NCBI RefSeq assembly: GCF_024189315.1
Contig: NZ_JAIZEO010000001.1
Coordinates: 124,001 to 188,000, forward strand
DNA from: Halobacillus sp. A5
GTDB taxonomy: Bacteria > Bacillota > Bacilli > Bacillales > Halobacillaceae
Length of the DNA: 64,000 nt
Direction: 5' to 3'
Positions 1 to 10,731 of this stretch are shown in pieces. The first letter of the stretch is position 1. Each line of letters opens with the position of its first letter. The notes below the pieces were generated by a model. The model saw only the letters and a list, made by a program, of their open reading frames with translations, did not search any database and was not told the DNA's origin. The translations under genes and the position numbers were made by a program.

Positions 1-488
1 GGATGTTCAGCGAACTGCTTCAAGTAGGGAGGTCTTCAATAAGGGAAGCTTTACGAGCCCTTGAGTTGTTGGGACTGATCGAAACAAGACGCGGTGAAGG
101 AACGTTTATGAGGGCTTACCGTCCCTATCATATGGTAGGTCTGCTGTCTAAATTTCTTCTTAACAACACGAGAACAAGAGAAGAACTTCTCGCAGCTAAA
201 CAAATGCTTGAAAAGGAAATTTTAATTCTATCAATCGGTCAGTTATCAAGCGAACAGCTTGCCAAGTTACAATTAATGCTCCCGGAAGCTTGTAATAGTG
301 AGGATCACCTGAAATTATTCACATATTTATTTGAAGAATCCCATCATCCCCTGCTATTATCTATGTGGCAGTTCATTTGCGGGTTTACGCACACCGTTCA
401 CGATATTACGTATTCGGATGATTGGTACAGAAGGATGTACCAGGCTATGATTAAACAATCCAAAGAGCAAATGTACTCTTTGTTTTAA
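1..488 (+). CDS. GntR/FadR-family transcriptional regulator, 5' end missing
   Basis: This is the C-terminal part of a winged-helix GntR regulator. The frame is open to the window edge, so the first ATG at base 3 is unlikely to be the real start. The visible N-terminus (VGRSSIREALRALELLGLIE, then RRGEGTF) is the recognition helix and wing of the FadR subfamily, and about 35-40 residues should precede it. The remaining 120 residues would be a helical FCD-type effector domain; it is short and I do not see the full metal-binding set. It lies just upstream of accDA, in the same direction, so a role in acyl-CoA or organic-acid metabolism is plausible but not shown. The ligand is unknown. Confidence 0.75.
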   Translation, partial: MFSELLQVGRSSIREALRALELLGLIETRRGEGTFMRAYRPYHMVGLLSKFLLNNTRTREELLAAKQMLEKEILILSIGQLSSEQLAKLQLMLPEACNSEDHLKLFTYLFEESHHPLLLSMWQFICGFTHTVHDITYSDDWYRRMYQAMIKQSKEQMYSLF

Positions 489-595
489 TATAAATTTGTC
501 GATCTGTTAAACGACCGACAGCTTTCGTTATCAAATGTATAATAGTTTATGTATTATGACATAGAAATGACCCTTGTCCTAAAGGAGGAATTGCC

Positions 596-1453
596 TTGCT
601 TAGAGATTTTTTCAGCAAGAAAAAACGCTACGCATCCATACCAAGTCAAGAGGCAAAGCAGGATGTACCTGAAGGGCTTATGCAAAAATGCCCTAGCTGC
701 CAAAAGATTTTTTATAGAAAAGAACTTATTCGAAACATGAATGTCTGCCCACATTGTGACCATCACCATAACCTCAATGCCTTTGAGCGAATTGAGCATT
801 TGTTTGATGATAACTCCTTTGAAGAATGGGACAAGAATATGATTTCAAACAACCCGCTAAATTTCCCGGATTATGAAGAAAAGCTGGAGAAGGATCGATT
901 GAAATCTGCATTAAATGAAGCAGTTATAACTGGAAAAGCAGCGTTGAACGGAAACGAAACAGCGCTGGCTGTCATGGACTCCCGCTTTCGAATGGGAAGT
1001 ATGGGATCGGTTGTAGGTGAAAAGATCACCAATGCTGTAGAAAATGCAAGAAAAGAGGAACTTCCTTTTATCATATTCACAGCATCCGGAGGAGCGAGGA
1101 TGCAGGAGGGTGTTCTAAGCTTAATGCAAATGGGGAAAACTTCTGTTGCATTACGCCGTCATCACGAAAACGGCGGTTTATTTATATCTGTAATGACACA
1201 TCCTACTACGGGCGGGGTGTCTGCCAGCTTTGCTTCTGTGGGAGATTACAACTTTGCAGAGCCAGGTGCACTGATTGGTTTTGCAGGACGGCGTATTATT
1301 GAGCAGACCATTCGTGAGAAGCTTCCAGATGATTTTCAAACGGCAGAATTTTTATTGCAGCATGGTCAGTTAGACCGTGTAGTGCACCGCCATGAAATGA
1401 AGGAAACCCTTTCCACAGTTTTAGATATACATTGTAAGGAGGGGCAGCTTTAA
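596..1453 (+). CDS. accD: Acetyl-CoA carboxylase, carboxyltransferase beta subunit
   Basis: AccD is half of the carboxyltransferase that moves the carboxyl group from biotin on AccB to acetyl-CoA, giving malonyl-CoA for fatty-acid synthesis in the cytoplasm. The 285-residue product has the N-terminal zinc ribbon (Cys32, Cys35, Cys51, Cys54) and the crotonase-like carboxyltransferase core ([27 protein letters not shown]). The start is a TTG at 596 with the strong site AAAGGAGGAA five bases upstream; no in-frame ATG fits. The stop overlaps the accA start (TAATG), so the two subunits are translationally coupled. The length is normal for the family. Confidence 0.97.
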   Translation: MLRDFFSKKKRYASIPSQEAKQDVPEGLMQKCPSCQKIFYRKELIRNMNVCPHCDHHHNLNAFERIEHLFDDNSFEEWDKNMISNNPLNFPDYEEKLEKDRLKSALNEAVITGKAALNGNETALAVMDSRFRMGSMGSVVGEKITNAVENARKEELPFIIFTASGGARMQEGVLSLMQMGKTSVALRRHHENGGLFISVMTHPTTGGVSASFASVGDYNFAEPGALIGFAGRRIIEQTIREKLPDDFQTAEFLLQHGQLDRVVHRHEMKETLSTVLDIHCKEGQL

Positions 1454-2415
1454 TGAAGCACGTGCTGGAGTTTGAGAAACCCGTTATTGAACTTCGTGAT
1501 AAAATCACTGAATTAAAAAGGTTAACGGAAGAAAGCGAAATGGACTTAAGTGAAGAAATTGCTACTCTTGAGCAGCGGTTGGAGAAATTAGAGAAAGATG
1601 TATATGACCGGATGGCTCCCTGGGATCGTGTGCAAATGGCAAGACACCCCGAACGGCCTACAACCCTGGATTATATTGAACATTTATTCAGTGACTTTCT
1701 TGAACTTCACGGAGATCGCTTATTTGGTGATGACGAGGCGATTGTCTCAGGTATAGCTAAGTTTAATGGTGAGCCTGTGACAGTCATCGGTCATCAACGT
1801 GGTAAAGATACGAAAGAAAACATTAAGCGGAATTTTGGTATGCCGCATCCGGAAGGTTACCGTAAAGCACTGCGGCTCATGAAGCAGGCTGAGAAATTTA
1901 ATCGCCCGGTTATTACATTTATTGATACAAAAGGGGCGTATCCAGGACGTGCTGCAGAAGAACGGGGTCAAAGCGAAGCGATCGCACGGAACCTTGTAGA
2001 GATGGCAGGCTTAAGAGTCCCGGTAATCTGCGTGGTTATTGGTGAAGGTGGAAGCGGCGGAGCACTTGGTTTGGGCATTGGTGATCACATCTATATGCTG
2101 GAGAACTCCACCTATTCTGTCATCTCTCCAGAAGGGGCGGCAGCTTTACTATGGAAGGATTCGAATCAAGCACAAAGAGCAGCTGAAACAATGAAAATTA
2201 CGGCGCAGGATTTAAAAGAGTTAAAGGTAATAGATGATGTAATTCCTGAAATTAGAGGAGGAGCTCATCGTAATATTGAAAAACAGGCTGAGAGAATAGG
2301 CGAATATGTACAAAGATCATTAACTGAATTGCAAAATAAAGACAAAGAGGTTCTATTGGAGGATCGATTCAGCAAATATAAAAAGATTGGCGATTACTCA
2401 GAACTTAATATATAA
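1453..2415 (+). CDS. accA: Acetyl-CoA carboxylase, carboxyltransferase alpha subunit
   Basis: AccA is the partner of AccD in the alpha2-beta2 carboxyltransferase. The 320-residue protein starts with a helical region rich in Glu and Lys, then the crotonase-fold domain with [19 protein letters not shown] and the glycine-rich [15 protein letters not shown] that builds the acyl-CoA/biotin site. ATG at 1453 overlaps the accD stop by one base; the accD tail carries the ribosome site (AAGGAGGGG). A terminator follows the gene, so accDA looks like a two-gene unit, perhaps read through from the regulator upstream. Confidence 0.97.
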   Translation: MKHVLEFEKPVIELRDKITELKRLTEESEMDLSEEIATLEQRLEKLEKDVYDRMAPWDRVQMARHPERPTTLDYIEHLFSDFLELHGDRLFGDDEAIVSGIAKFNGEPVTVIGHQRGKDTKENIKRNFGMPHPEGYRKALRLMKQAEKFNRPVITFIDTKGAYPGRAAEERGQSEAIARNLVEMAGLRVPVICVVIGEGGSGGALGLGIGDHIYMLENSTYSVISPEGAAALLWKDSNQAQRAAETMKITAQDLKELKVIDDVIPEIRGGAHRNIEKQAERIGEYVQRSLTELQNKDKEVLLEDRFSKYKKIGDYSELNI

Positions 2416-2453
2416 TTAGATTCGGAAAATGAATAGGTTGTCCTTTCTAAGGA

Positions 2454-2484
2454 AAGTCGCACTCACGAAATGTGCGGCTTTTGT
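2454..2484 (+). terminator. Rho-independent terminator after accDA
   Basis: The nine-base arms AAGTCGCAC (2454-2462) and GTGCGGCTT (2472-2480) pair with one G-U and lead into a short T run. Confidence 0.75.
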
Positions 2485-2497
2485 CATCTTATGAGAA

Positions 2498-2511
2498 TGG
2501 TGACGCTTACA
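2498..2511 (-). promoter_or_regulatory. Possible CcpA (cre) site upstream of pfkA
   Basis: Read on the minus strand, TGTAAGCGTCACCA matches 12 of 14 positions of the loose cre consensus TGWAANCGNTNWCA. It lies 82 bases before pfkA. CcpA control of pfk-pyk is known in other Firmicutes. No clear sigma-A promoter could be placed beside it, so the call is weak. Confidence 0.3.
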
Positions 2512-2586
2512 CAAAGGATGTTATGGTTTGATTTACTCGGTATTTGGGCACACAGACTAAAAAGAACTACTTTACTTTTGAGGTGA

Positions 2587-3552
<966 letters not shown>

Positions 3553-3590
3553 ATATTTGGGGTACCAAGGCTTTTGAGGAGGAAATAAAA

Positions 3591-5354
3591 ATGATTAGAA
3601 AAACAAAGATTGTAAGTACGATTGGACCAGCTTCTGAATCTGTTGAGATTCTTACAGATTTAATCAACCATGGAATGAATGTAGCCCGGCTCAACTTTTC
3701 TCATGGAGACTTTGAAGAGCACGGAGCCCGTATTAAAAACATTAGGGAAGCAGCTTCCGTTACAGGAAAAACAGTTGCGATTTTGTTAGATACTAAAGGT
3801 CCTGAAATTCGCACAGGCGAGTTAATAAACGGCGAAGCTTACCTGGAAAAAGGCAGCACAGTTTATGTCACGATGGAAGAAATTCAAGGGGACGTTGAGC
3901 GTTTTTCTGTAACTTATCCAGGACTTATTGATGATGTCCACCCTGGTTCTAAAATCCTGCTTGACGATGGCTTAGTTGAATTGCAGGTTGAAGAGATTCT
4001 TAAGGATAAGAATGAAATTAAAACCACTGTATTAAATAACGGACTCCTTAAAAATAAAAAAGGTGTAAACGTGCCAAACGTAAGCGTAAACCTTCCAGGT
4101 ATTACAGAAAAAGATGCAAAAGACATTGAATTCGGCATCGAACAGGACGTTGATTTTATTGCAGCTTCCTTCGTTCGTCGTGCGTCTGATGTACTTGAAA
4201 TTAAAGAATTGCTTGAAAGAAAAAATGCAAGTCACATTCAAATTATCCCTAAAATTGAAAACCAGGAAGGCGTCGATAATATCGATGACATTCTGGAGGT
4301 TAGTGACGGCTTAATGGTAGCGCGCGGTGATCTGGGTGTAGAGATTCCGCCTGAAGACGTACCACTTGTACAGAAACAATTAATCAAAAAATGTAATAGA
4401 GCCGGTAAACCCGTTATTACTGCTACACAAATGCTTGATTCAATGCAGCGCAATCCCAGACCGACACGTGCAGAAGCTTCTGACGTAGCTAATGCTATTT
4501 TTGATGGTACGGATGCTATCATGCTATCAGGTGAAACGGCAGCAGGGGACTATCCGCGTGAAGCTGTTCAAACAATGTCGAATATTGCAACGAAAACTGA
4601 AACAGGTTTGAATTACAAAGCGATTCTCGATGAGCGTTCCAAACATAGCGATATGACAATTACAGACGCTATCAGTCAATCAGTAACACATACTGCGATT
4701 AACTTGAAAGTCAATGCAGTAGTGACTCCGACGGAAAGTGGTCATACAGCACGCATGATTTCTAAGTATCGTCCTCAGGCTCCTATTGTAGCGATTACTT
4801 CAAGTGAACGAGTGAACCGTAAGCTTTCCCTTGTATGGGGAGTATATGCGGTTATGGGTCCTCAGTCTGAGTCCACTGATGATATGCTGGACGTTGCCGT
4901 AGACCGTGGACTCGCTTCGGGGGTAGTTACACGTGGAGATCGTGTCATTATTACTGGAGGTGTACCTGTTGGTGAAAGCGGAACAACCAACTTAATGAAG
5001 GTTCATGTAATTGGCGACGTGCTATTAAGAGGTCAAGGGGTAGGTCGCAGAAGCACATACGGCCGTGTAGTCGTTGCTAAAAATGCAGAAGATGCGATTA
5101 ACCGTGTAGAAGATGGAAGCATCCTTGTTACTTTCAGCACTGACCGTGATATGATGCCTGCTATTGAAAAAGCTGGAGGTATTATTACTCAAGAGGGTGG
5201 TTTAACATCCCACGCTGCGGTTGTCGGTTTAAGCCTGGGTATTCCGGTCATCGTTGGAGTAGAGGATGCTTTAGACAAAATTAAAGACGGCTCTGATTTA
5301 ACTATGGATAGTACCCGAGGAGATATTTATGAAGGACATGCTAGTGTCCTGTAA
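3591..5354 (+). CDS. pyk: Pyruvate kinase with C-terminal PEP-utiliser domain
   Basis: This enzyme makes pyruvate and ATP from phosphoenolpyruvate and ADP. The first 475 or so residues are the TIM barrel with inserted B domain and the allosteric domain ([42 protein letters not shown]). The last 110 residues are the extra C-terminal domain typical of bacilli, which resembles the mobile domain of PEP synthase and carries a TSH motif (His near 541) in [11 protein letters not shown]. The total of 587 residues fits the bacillar form (about 585). Ribosome site GAGGAGG precedes ATG at 3591. It is the second gene of the pfkA-pyk unit and is followed by a strong terminator. Confidence 0.97.
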   Translation: MIRKTKIVSTIGPASESVEILTDLINHGMNVARLNFSHGDFEEHGARIKNIREAASVTGKTVAILLDTKGPEIRTGELINGEAYLEKGSTVYVTMEEIQGDVERFSVTYPGLIDDVHPGSKILLDDGLVELQVEEILKDKNEIKTTVLNNGLLKNKKGVNVPNVSVNLPGITEKDAKDIEFGIEQDVDFIAASFVRRASDVLEIKELLERKNASHIQIIPKIENQEGVDNIDDILEVSDGLMVARGDLGVEIPPEDVPLVQKQLIKKCNRAGKPVITATQMLDSMQRNPRPTRAEASDVANAIFDGTDAIMLSGETAAGDYPREAVQTMSNIATKTETGLNYKAILDERSKHSDMTITDAISQSVTHTAINLKVNAVVTPTESGHTARMISKYRPQAPIVAITSSERVNRKLSLVWGVYAVMGPQSESTDDMLDVAVDRGLASGVVTRGDRVIITGGVPVGESGTTNLMKVHVIGDVLLRGQGVGRRSTYGRVVVAKNAEDAINRVEDGSILVTFSTDRDMMPAIEKAGGIITQEGGLTSHAAVVGLSLGIPVIVGVEDALDKIKDGSDLTMDSTRGDIYEGHASVL

Positions 5355-5363
5355 TTAATGATT

Positions 5364-5395
5364 AAAGGCAGAGTGAGACTTCTCTGCCTTTTCTT
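5364..5395 (+). terminator. Terminator after pyk
   Basis: Perfect ten-base arms AAAGGCAGAG (5364-5373) and CTCTGCCTTT (5382-5391) continue into a T-rich tail. Confidence 0.9.
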
Positions 5396-5452
5396 TCGCT
5401 TGTTACTCTTCCTTTGATATAATAGAGGAAATGGCTAAGAAAGGGAGATCTT

Positions 5453-5845
5453 ATGTTTCGCTGGTTATTGCTGTTCATTCTAATTGTACCAGCTTTAGAA
5501 ATAGGGATATTAATATGGGCAGGTAATCAAGTGGGCCCATGGTGGGTTATACTGCTGATTATCTTTACGGGGATAGTTGGAGCATGGTTAGCCAAACAAC
5601 AAGGTTTAGAAACCATTCGAAAAGTACAGAACTCAATGCAGAATCATGAACTGCCTGGAGATGCACTTCTGGATGGTGCATGCGTGCTGGTCGGGGGGGC
5701 ACTGCTTTTAACTCCCGGGTTTATCACCGACACCGTCGGTTTCCTATTGCTTGTTCCTGCTACTCGAGCTCCTCTAAAGCAGGGTCTGCGTCGTATTATA
5801 AACAAAATGATGGACCGAAATACAATTACTATTTATAGGAGATAA
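5453..5845 (+). CDS. fxsA: FxsA-family membrane protein
   Basis: A 130-residue hydrophobic protein with three or four membrane segments, the first at residues 3-22 (LLLFILIVPALEIGILIWAG), followed by WWVILLIIFTGIVGAWLAKQQG and a pair near 78-105 (GGALLLTPGFITDTVGFLLL). The glycine-rich pattern LLTPGFITDxxG is diagnostic of FxsA, known in E. coli as a suppressor of F exclusion of phage T7. The true cellular role in bacilli is not established. It is a single gene between two terminators; in B. subtilis the equivalent is ytzA. The start follows AAAGGGAGATCTT. Confidence 0.88.
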   Translation: MFRWLLLFILIVPALEIGILIWAGNQVGPWWVILLIIFTGIVGAWLAKQQGLETIRKVQNSMQNHELPGDALLDGACVLVGGALLLTPGFITDTVGFLLLVPATRAPLKQGLRRIINKMMDRNTITIYRR

Positions 5846-5887
5846 ATGAAAAGGATTACCCTGAAAAATAGAGGTAATCCTTTTCAT
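5846..5887. terminator. Bidirectional terminator between fxsA and ytvI
   Basis: Perfect 15-base arms (5846-5860 and 5873-5887, ATGAAAAGGATTACC and its complement) with T runs on both strands separate the convergent genes. Confidence 0.92.
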
Positions 5888-5891
5888 TTCT

Positions 5892-7001
5892 TTAATTTCC
5901 TTTAATATAATGCCACAGCTGGGCAGGTACTCCTGATGAATGCATAGCCTTTAATAAAGCAATGAGAATCGGGGTAATTATAATAGTCATCCCGCCCCAG
6001 ATTTGAAAACCAAGAAATAACCCTATCAACAGAACCAAAGGGTGAATTCCAAAATGTACAGCCAATATTTTTGGTTCCAGCAGCTGCCGGCTGATAATTA
6101 TTGTCATGTAAATAATAGAGAGTTGAATGGTGAGCCCATACTCGTTAGTTATAAACGAATAGAAAATCCAGGGTACAAATATAACCCCAGTTCCAATATA
6201 AGGAATGAAATCAATTACTCCCGCTATTAAAGTAATTAAAAGCGGGTGAGGGTACTGAATGAAGAGCATCCCGATAAAAACGAGTATCATTGTAATTAAC
6301 ATTAATATGAGCTGTGCTTTGATTACCTGCTTCAAAGTGTGTTTAAAATTAGAAGCTATCGTCCGTAAAGGGGAACGCAATTTACTAGAAAACTGCTCAT
6401 AAAAAAATCTGGTCATTCTATCCCAGTCTTTACTTATGAAAAAAGTGGAAATGAGAGCGATCGTGCAAGTAATAAACAGTTTTGGCAAATTTCCTAGAAC
6501 TCCACTGAAAAGTTGAAGCAGGCTTTGGAGCTGTTCAATTCCGAACTGTACAAGACGATGTTTAAACTCGTCCAAATACTCATAGACGGAGTTGCTGAAA
6601 GTTGGGCTAATAGTGGACACCCATTCTTTTACATAAGTTAATATGAAGTCAATCCAGTTGAGAAATTGATTGTGAAATACGTTAATGGTATGAACATATC
6701 CGATAAAGTCTTGATTCGATAATTCCTGGATCATCCCTACAAATCTTGTGATTACGGCTGCAAATATAGTAAAAAAGATAAGTACAATAAGTGATAGAAT
6801 AATCATAATTGCCAAAGATTTTGGTAATCTGGCTTTCCGGTGCAGAAGATGAACAAGCGGCTGCACCATCCACGAGAACGCAAGAGCCAGAATAAAAGGG
6901 AATAAAAAATTCCATAAAAAGTAAATAAAGAAATAAATAATTGTGACACACAGCAGAACGATAGATAACCTTGCGAGCTGCTGGATGTTCAAAGAGTCCA
7001 T
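5892..7001 (-). CDS. ytvI: Sporulation membrane protein YtvI, AI-2E transporter superfamily
   Basis: A 369-residue polytopic protein. After a short N-terminal segment come two tight membrane helices (SIVLLCVTIIYFFIYFLW; FLFPFILALAFSWMVQPLV), a long amphipathic central region, then further helices ending LIGLFLGFQIWGGMTIIITP. This layout, including PHPLLITLIAGVIDFIPYIG, is that of the AI-2E/PerM permease family; in B. subtilis YtvI is a sporulation membrane protein. The substrate is unknown. I chose the start at 7001 (MDSLNIQQ) because AAGGAG stands eight bases upstream on the minus strand; the frame extends 23 codons further upstream without a ribosome site. Confidence 0.88.
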   Translation of the reverse strand: MDSLNIQQLARLSIVLLCVTIIYFFIYFLWNFLFPFILALAFSWMVQPLVHLLHRKARLPKSLAIMIILSLIVLIFFTIFAAVITRFVGMIQELSNQDFIGYVHTINVFHNQFLNWIDFILTYVKEWVSTISPTFSNSVYEYLDEFKHRLVQFGIEQLQSLLQLFSGVLGNLPKLFITCTIALISTFFISKDWDRMTRFFYEQFSSKLRSPLRTIASNFKHTLKQVIKAQLILMLITMILVFIGMLFIQYPHPLLITLIAGVIDFIPYIGTGVIFVPWIFYSFITNEYGLTIQLSIIYMTIIISRQLLEPKILAVHFGIHPLVLLIGLFLGFQIWGGMTIIITPILIALLKAMHSSGVPAQLWHYIKGN

Positions 7002-7098
7002 CTTAATTGCTCCTTCATAGAAAAATATAGGAAGTTTTGCTATAAAATGTTGGAAATTAACCGGTTTCAATTCACATTCAAGTCAGAATCCTTTATAA

Positions 7099-7155
7099 TT
7101 GTCGGTGGGGAAGAAATCCTAGTATAATTCAAAAAGAATTAGTTAAGCGTTTTCT
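7099..7155 (+). promoter_or_regulatory. citZ promoter with possible cre site
   Basis: TTGTCG (7099-7104) and TATAAT (7123-7128) with an 18-base spacer make a sigma-A promoter. Just downstream, GTTAAGCGTTTTCT (7142-7155) keeps the cre core AAGCGTTTTC but misses the outer bases (11 of 14). CcpA and CcpC repress citZ in B. subtilis; a downstream cre would act as a roadblock. I could not place a convincing CcpC dyad. Confidence 0.45.
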
Positions 7156-7201
7156 CGGAGTTCAGGAGGGAATGTAGCATTATTTCAAAAGGAGAGATCT
7201 T

Positions 7202-8317
7202 ATGGCATCAACTAAAGGATTAGAAGGTATTACAGCTACAGAATCGACAATTAGTTCGATCATTGATGACAAACTAACCTATGTAGGTTATGACATTGAT
7301 GATTTAGCCAACCACTCTAGTTTTGAAGAAGTGGTTTACTTATTATGGAATCAGAAACTCCCTACTGAAAATGAACTTAAAGAGTTCAAGGGTGAGCTCG
7401 TCTCTAATATGGACATTCCAGATGAAGTAATTGCACACCTTAAGTCATACGATTTGTCAACAGTTCATCCAATGGCTGCACTTCGCACAGCTATTTCAAT
7501 GCTTGGATTGTTTGATTCTGAAGCCGATGAAACCGACGAAGCAGCGAACAAAAGAAAAGCTGTCCGTCTTCAGGCAAAGATTTCTACAGTCGTTACTGCT
7601 TTTTCACGTATTCGCAAAGGGCAGGACCCTGTTTCTCCTAAAAAAGAACTAAGCTTTGCTGCTAACTTTTTATATATGTTAAATAATAAAGAACCGGAAG
7701 ATGTGGAAGTAGAAGCAATGAACAAGGCACTTGTACTGCATGCTGATCATGAATTAAACGCTTCGACATTTACTGCCCGTGTGTGTGTGGCTACGCTCTC
7801 TGATGTATATTCAGGAGTGACTGCTGCCCTTGGAGCATTGAAAGGTCCTTTACATGGCGGAGCCAATGAGCGTGTGATGCAGATGCTTACAGAAATCGAT
7901 TCTGTTGAGAATGCGGTTCCAGCAATTGAGAAAAAGCTTGAAAACAAAGAGAAAATTATGGGCATGGGCCACCGTGTATATCGCAATGGAGATCCACGTG
8001 CCAAACATCTTAAAGAAATGTCCCGTGAATTGACTGAGCTTACCGGGCATTCTAAATACTATGAGATGTCTATTAAAATTGAAGATTATATTAAAGAAAA
8101 CAAAGGACTTCCAGCCAATGTTGATTTTTATTCGGCATCGGTCTACCACAGCCTGGGAATTGATCACGATTTATTTACGCCGATCTTTGCGGTTAGCCGT
8201 ATTTCAGGGTGGCTGGCGCACATTCTGGAGCAATATGCAGATAATCGTCTAATTCGACCACGCGCTGAATATGTAGGACCAAAAGGACAAACTTACAAGC
8301 CGATCGAGCAGCGCTGA
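7202..8317 (+). CDS. citZ: Citrate synthase
   Basis: It condenses acetyl-CoA and oxaloacetate to citrate at the entry of the TCA cycle. The 371-residue product is the short, Gram-positive/archaeal dimeric form. Key motifs are GGANER, the catalytic MGHRVYRNGDPRAKHL (His and Arg ligands) and the Asp-bearing NVDFYSASVYHSLGI. ATG at 7202 follows AAAGGAGAGATCTT. icd and mdh lie downstream in the same direction, giving the classic citZ-icd-mdh TCA cluster, although icd seems also to have its own promoter. Confidence 0.97.
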   Translation: MASTKGLEGITATESTISSIIDDKLTYVGYDIDDLANHSSFEEVVYLLWNQKLPTENELKEFKGELVSNMDIPDEVIAHLKSYDLSTVHPMAALRTAISMLGLFDSEADETDEAANKRKAVRLQAKISTVVTAFSRIRKGQDPVSPKKELSFAANFLYMLNNKEPEDVEVEAMNKALVLHADHELNASTFTARVCVATLSDVYSGVTAALGALKGPLHGGANERVMQMLTEIDSVENAVPAIEKKLENKEKIMGMGHRVYRNGDPRAKHLKEMSRELTELTGHSKYYEMSIKIEDYIKENKGLPANVDFYSASVYHSLGIDHDLFTPIFAVSRISGWLAHILEQYADNRLIRPRAEYVGPKGQTYKPIEQR

Positions 8318-8382
8318 ATTAATAGAGTCAGCTTGCGCTTTTTATTGTGATTAATTTAACGTATGATGAAGAGGGGTATAAT
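8310..8382 (+). promoter_or_regulatory. Weak terminator/attenuator after citZ and icd promoter
   Basis: AGCGCTGA (8310-8317) can pair with TCA-(GCTT bulge)-GCGCT (8328-8339), followed by a T run; this is a leaky stop that overlaps the citZ end. Beyond it, TTTAAC (8355-8360) and TATAAT (8377-8382) with a 16-base spacer form a likely icd-mdh promoter. Both are seen by eye only. Confidence 0.45.
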
Positions 8383-8422
8383 ATCCCTTTTTAATCTAGC
8401 AATTATTTTAGGAGGGTTTATT

Positions 8423-9697
8423 TTGGCACAATCTCAGAAAATCTCAGTAGAACAAAATGGTAATTTAAACGTACCGGACCGCCCGGTCATTCCGTATATC
8501 GAAGGTGACGGTATCGGCCCGGATATTTGGGCTTCAGCCAGCCGGGTAATTGAAGCTGCAGTCGATAAGGCTTACAGCGGTGAAAAATCAATCGAATGGA
8601 AAGAAGTACTAGCTGGTCAGAAAGCTTATGATCAAACAGGCGAATGGCTGCCAGCTGAAACCCTGGATACAATTCGTGACTATAAAATTGCTATAAAAGG
8701 TCCATTAACAACACCTATTGGTGGAGGAATCCGTTCCCTAAACGTAGCACTTCGTCAAGAGTTGGACTTGTTTACATGTCTGCGTCCTGTCCGCTATTTT
8801 GAAGGTGTTCCTTCTCCAGTTAAACGTCCTGAAGATACAGATATGGCAATTTTCCGTGAAAACACAGAAGATATTTATGCTGGTATCGAATGGCAGCAGG
8901 GTACACCTGAAGTGAAGAAAGTAATCGATTTCCTTCAAAATGAGATGGGTGTACATAACATTCGTTTCCCTGAAACTTCTGGAATCGGTATCAAGCCAGT
9001 TTCAGCAGAAGGTACAAAGCGTCTGGTACGTGCGGCCATCGATTATGCGTTAAATGAAGGTCGTAAAAACGTAACGCTTGTCCACAAAGGAAACATTATG
9101 AAGTATACTGAAGGCTCCTTTAAGAACTGGGGTTATGAAGTAGCTGAAGAAGAATACGGTGATAAAGTATTCACTTGGGCAGAATATGACCGTATTGTTG
9201 AGAAAGAAGGTAAAGATGCTGCAAATGCTGCACAGGACAAAGCAGAAGCTGAAGGGAAGATTATTGTAAAAGATGCTATTGCCGATATTTTCTTACAGCA
9301 GATCCTGACCCGTCCAAAAGAATTTGACGTAGTAGCAACTATGAACCTGAATGGGGATTATATTTCCGATGCATTGGCTGCACAGGTTGGCGGAATCGGA
9401 ATTGCTCCAGGAGCAAATATTAACTTTGAAACAGGTCATGCTATTTTCGAAGCTACTCACGGTACAGCTCCTAAATATGCAGGACTGGATAAAGTGAATC
9501 CATCTTCTGTGATTTTGTCTGGTGTTCTTATGCTTGAGCATCTGGGCTGGAGAGAAGCAGCTCAGCTTATTTCTCAATCTATGGACAAGACCATCGGCAG
9601 CAAAGTAGTGACTTATGATTTTGCACGTATGATGGACGGTGCTACCGAAGTGAAGTGTTCCGAATTTGGTGATGCTCTTATCAAAAATATGGACTAA
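8423..9697 (+). CDS. icd: NADP-dependent isocitrate dehydrogenase
   Basis: It oxidatively decarboxylates isocitrate to 2-oxoglutarate. The protein is 424 residues, as in B. subtilis, with [13 protein letters not shown] near the N-terminus, the substrate-binding [15 protein letters not shown] (equivalent of the phosphorylatable Ser), [15 protein letters not shown] and the NADP region [12 protein letters not shown] place the start at the TTG at 8423 (MAQSQKI), ten bases after GGAGGG. The longer frame beginning with ATG at 8363 would add 20 residues, has no ribosome site and overlaps the promoter. mdh follows after 15 bases. Confidence 0.96.
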   Translation: MAQSQKISVEQNGNLNVPDRPVIPYIEGDGIGPDIWASASRVIEAAVDKAYSGEKSIEWKEVLAGQKAYDQTGEWLPAETLDTIRDYKIAIKGPLTTPIGGGIRSLNVALRQELDLFTCLRPVRYFEGVPSPVKRPEDTDMAIFRENTEDIYAGIEWQQGTPEVKKVIDFLQNEMGVHNIRFPETSGIGIKPVSAEGTKRLVRAAIDYALNEGRKNVTLVHKGNIMKYTEGSFKNWGYEVAEEEYGDKVFTWAEYDRIVEKEGKDAANAAQDKAEAEGKIIVKDAIADIFLQQILTRPKEFDVVATMNLNGDYISDALAAQVGGIGIAPGANINFETGHAIFEATHGTAPKYAGLDKVNPSSVILSGVLMLEHLGWREAAQLISQSMDKTIGSKVVTYDFARMMDGATEVKCSEFGDALIKNMD

Positions 9698-9712
9698 GTG
9701 AGGGAGATCAAT

Positions 9713-10651
9713 ATGGCAATACGCAGAAATAAAATTTCGGTAATCGGCAGTGGCTTTACTGGAGCCACTACCGCTTTAATGCTTGCACAGAAAGAACTTG
9801 GTGATGTCATTCTCGTAGATATTCCTGACATGGAGGATCCGACTAAGGGTAAAGCTTTAGATATGCTGGAAGCGGGTCCCGTTCAGGGGTTCGATGCTAA
9901 AGTTAAAGGTACAGCCGACTATGAGGATACTGAAGGTTCTGACTTGGTGATCATAACAGCAGGTATTGCAAGAAAACCTGGTATGAGTCGTGATGATTTA
10001 GTCAATACGAACTCTAAGATCATGAAGAGTGTGACAAAAGAAATTGTAAAGTATTCTCCAGACTGCTATATTGTTGTTTTGACAAACCCTGTTGATGCTA
10101 TGACTTATTCTGTATTCCAGGAAGCCGGACTTCCTAAGAACCGTGTTATCGGCCAATCTGGTGTGCTTGATTCAGCCCGTTTCCGTACGTTTGTTGCTGA
10201 AGAACTGAATGTTTCAGTAAAAGATGTAACAGGATTCGTTCTTGGAGGACATGGGGACGATATGGTTCCTTTAGTACGCTACTCATTTGCGGGCGGAATT
10301 CCGCTTGAGAAGCTAATCTCAAAAGAACGTTTAGATGAAATCGTTCAGCGTACGCGTACTGGAGGAGGCGAAATAGTTGGCCTCCTGGGTAACGGAAGTG
10401 CATATTATGCTCCTGCTGCTTCCTTAACACAAATGGCAGAGGCTATTCTAAAGGACCAGCGGCGGATTCTTCCGGCTATCGCATACCTTGAAGGCGAATA
10501 CGGATATGAAGGTATTTATTTAGGTGTTCCTACAATTTTAGGTGGAAATGGTATTGAAGAAATCATTGAATTGGATTTAACAGAAGAAGAGAAAAAACAG
10601 CTTGACCAATCAGCGGCTTCTGTTAAAAACGTATTAGATGTATTAAACTAA
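9713..10651 (+). CDS. mdh: Malate dehydrogenase (NAD)
   Basis: It interconverts malate and oxaloacetate, closing the TCA cycle. At 312 residues it is the LDH-like type of Firmicutes. It shows the Rossmann loop [10 protein letters not shown], the substrate-loop Arg in [23 protein letters not shown], and the catalytic His in [16 protein letters not shown] at 9713 has GAGGGAGA six bases upstream; an in-frame GTG at 9698 overlaps the icd stop and lacks a site. It is the last gene of the citZ-icd-mdh cluster. Confidence 0.97.
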   Translation: MAIRRNKISVIGSGFTGATTALMLAQKELGDVILVDIPDMEDPTKGKALDMLEAGPVQGFDAKVKGTADYEDTEGSDLVIITAGIARKPGMSRDDLVNTNSKIMKSVTKEIVKYSPDCYIVVLTNPVDAMTYSVFQEAGLPKNRVIGQSGVLDSARFRTFVAEELNVSVKDVTGFVLGGHGDDMVPLVRYSFAGGIPLEKLISKERLDEIVQRTRTGGGEIVGLLGNGSAYYAPAASLTQMAEAILKDQRRILPAIAYLEGEYGYEGIYLGVPTILGGNGIEEIIELDLTEEEKKQLDQSAASVKNVLDVLN

Positions 10652-10657
10652 AGTAAG

Positions 10658-10692
10658 AAGGATTCGAGGCATATCCTCGAATCCTTTTTTTC
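10658..10692 (+). terminator. Terminator after mdh
   Basis: Perfect 12-base arms AAGGATTCGAGG (10658-10669) and CCTCGAATCCTT (10675-10686) lead into seven or eight T. Confidence 0.95.
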
Positions 10693-10731
10693 ACACTATT
10701 GTAAACGCTTTCTAATAAAGGGGTTGAAGAA

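Noticed and set aside
489-595. FapR or GntR operator upstream of accD
   Set aside because: No FapR palindrome. TGTCG-N14-CGACA and GTTAAAC are present but do not form a clear GntR site.
554-799. Antisense frame of 81 codons over accD
   Set aside because: No ribosome site, opposite to a conserved gene, and codon pattern explained by accD.
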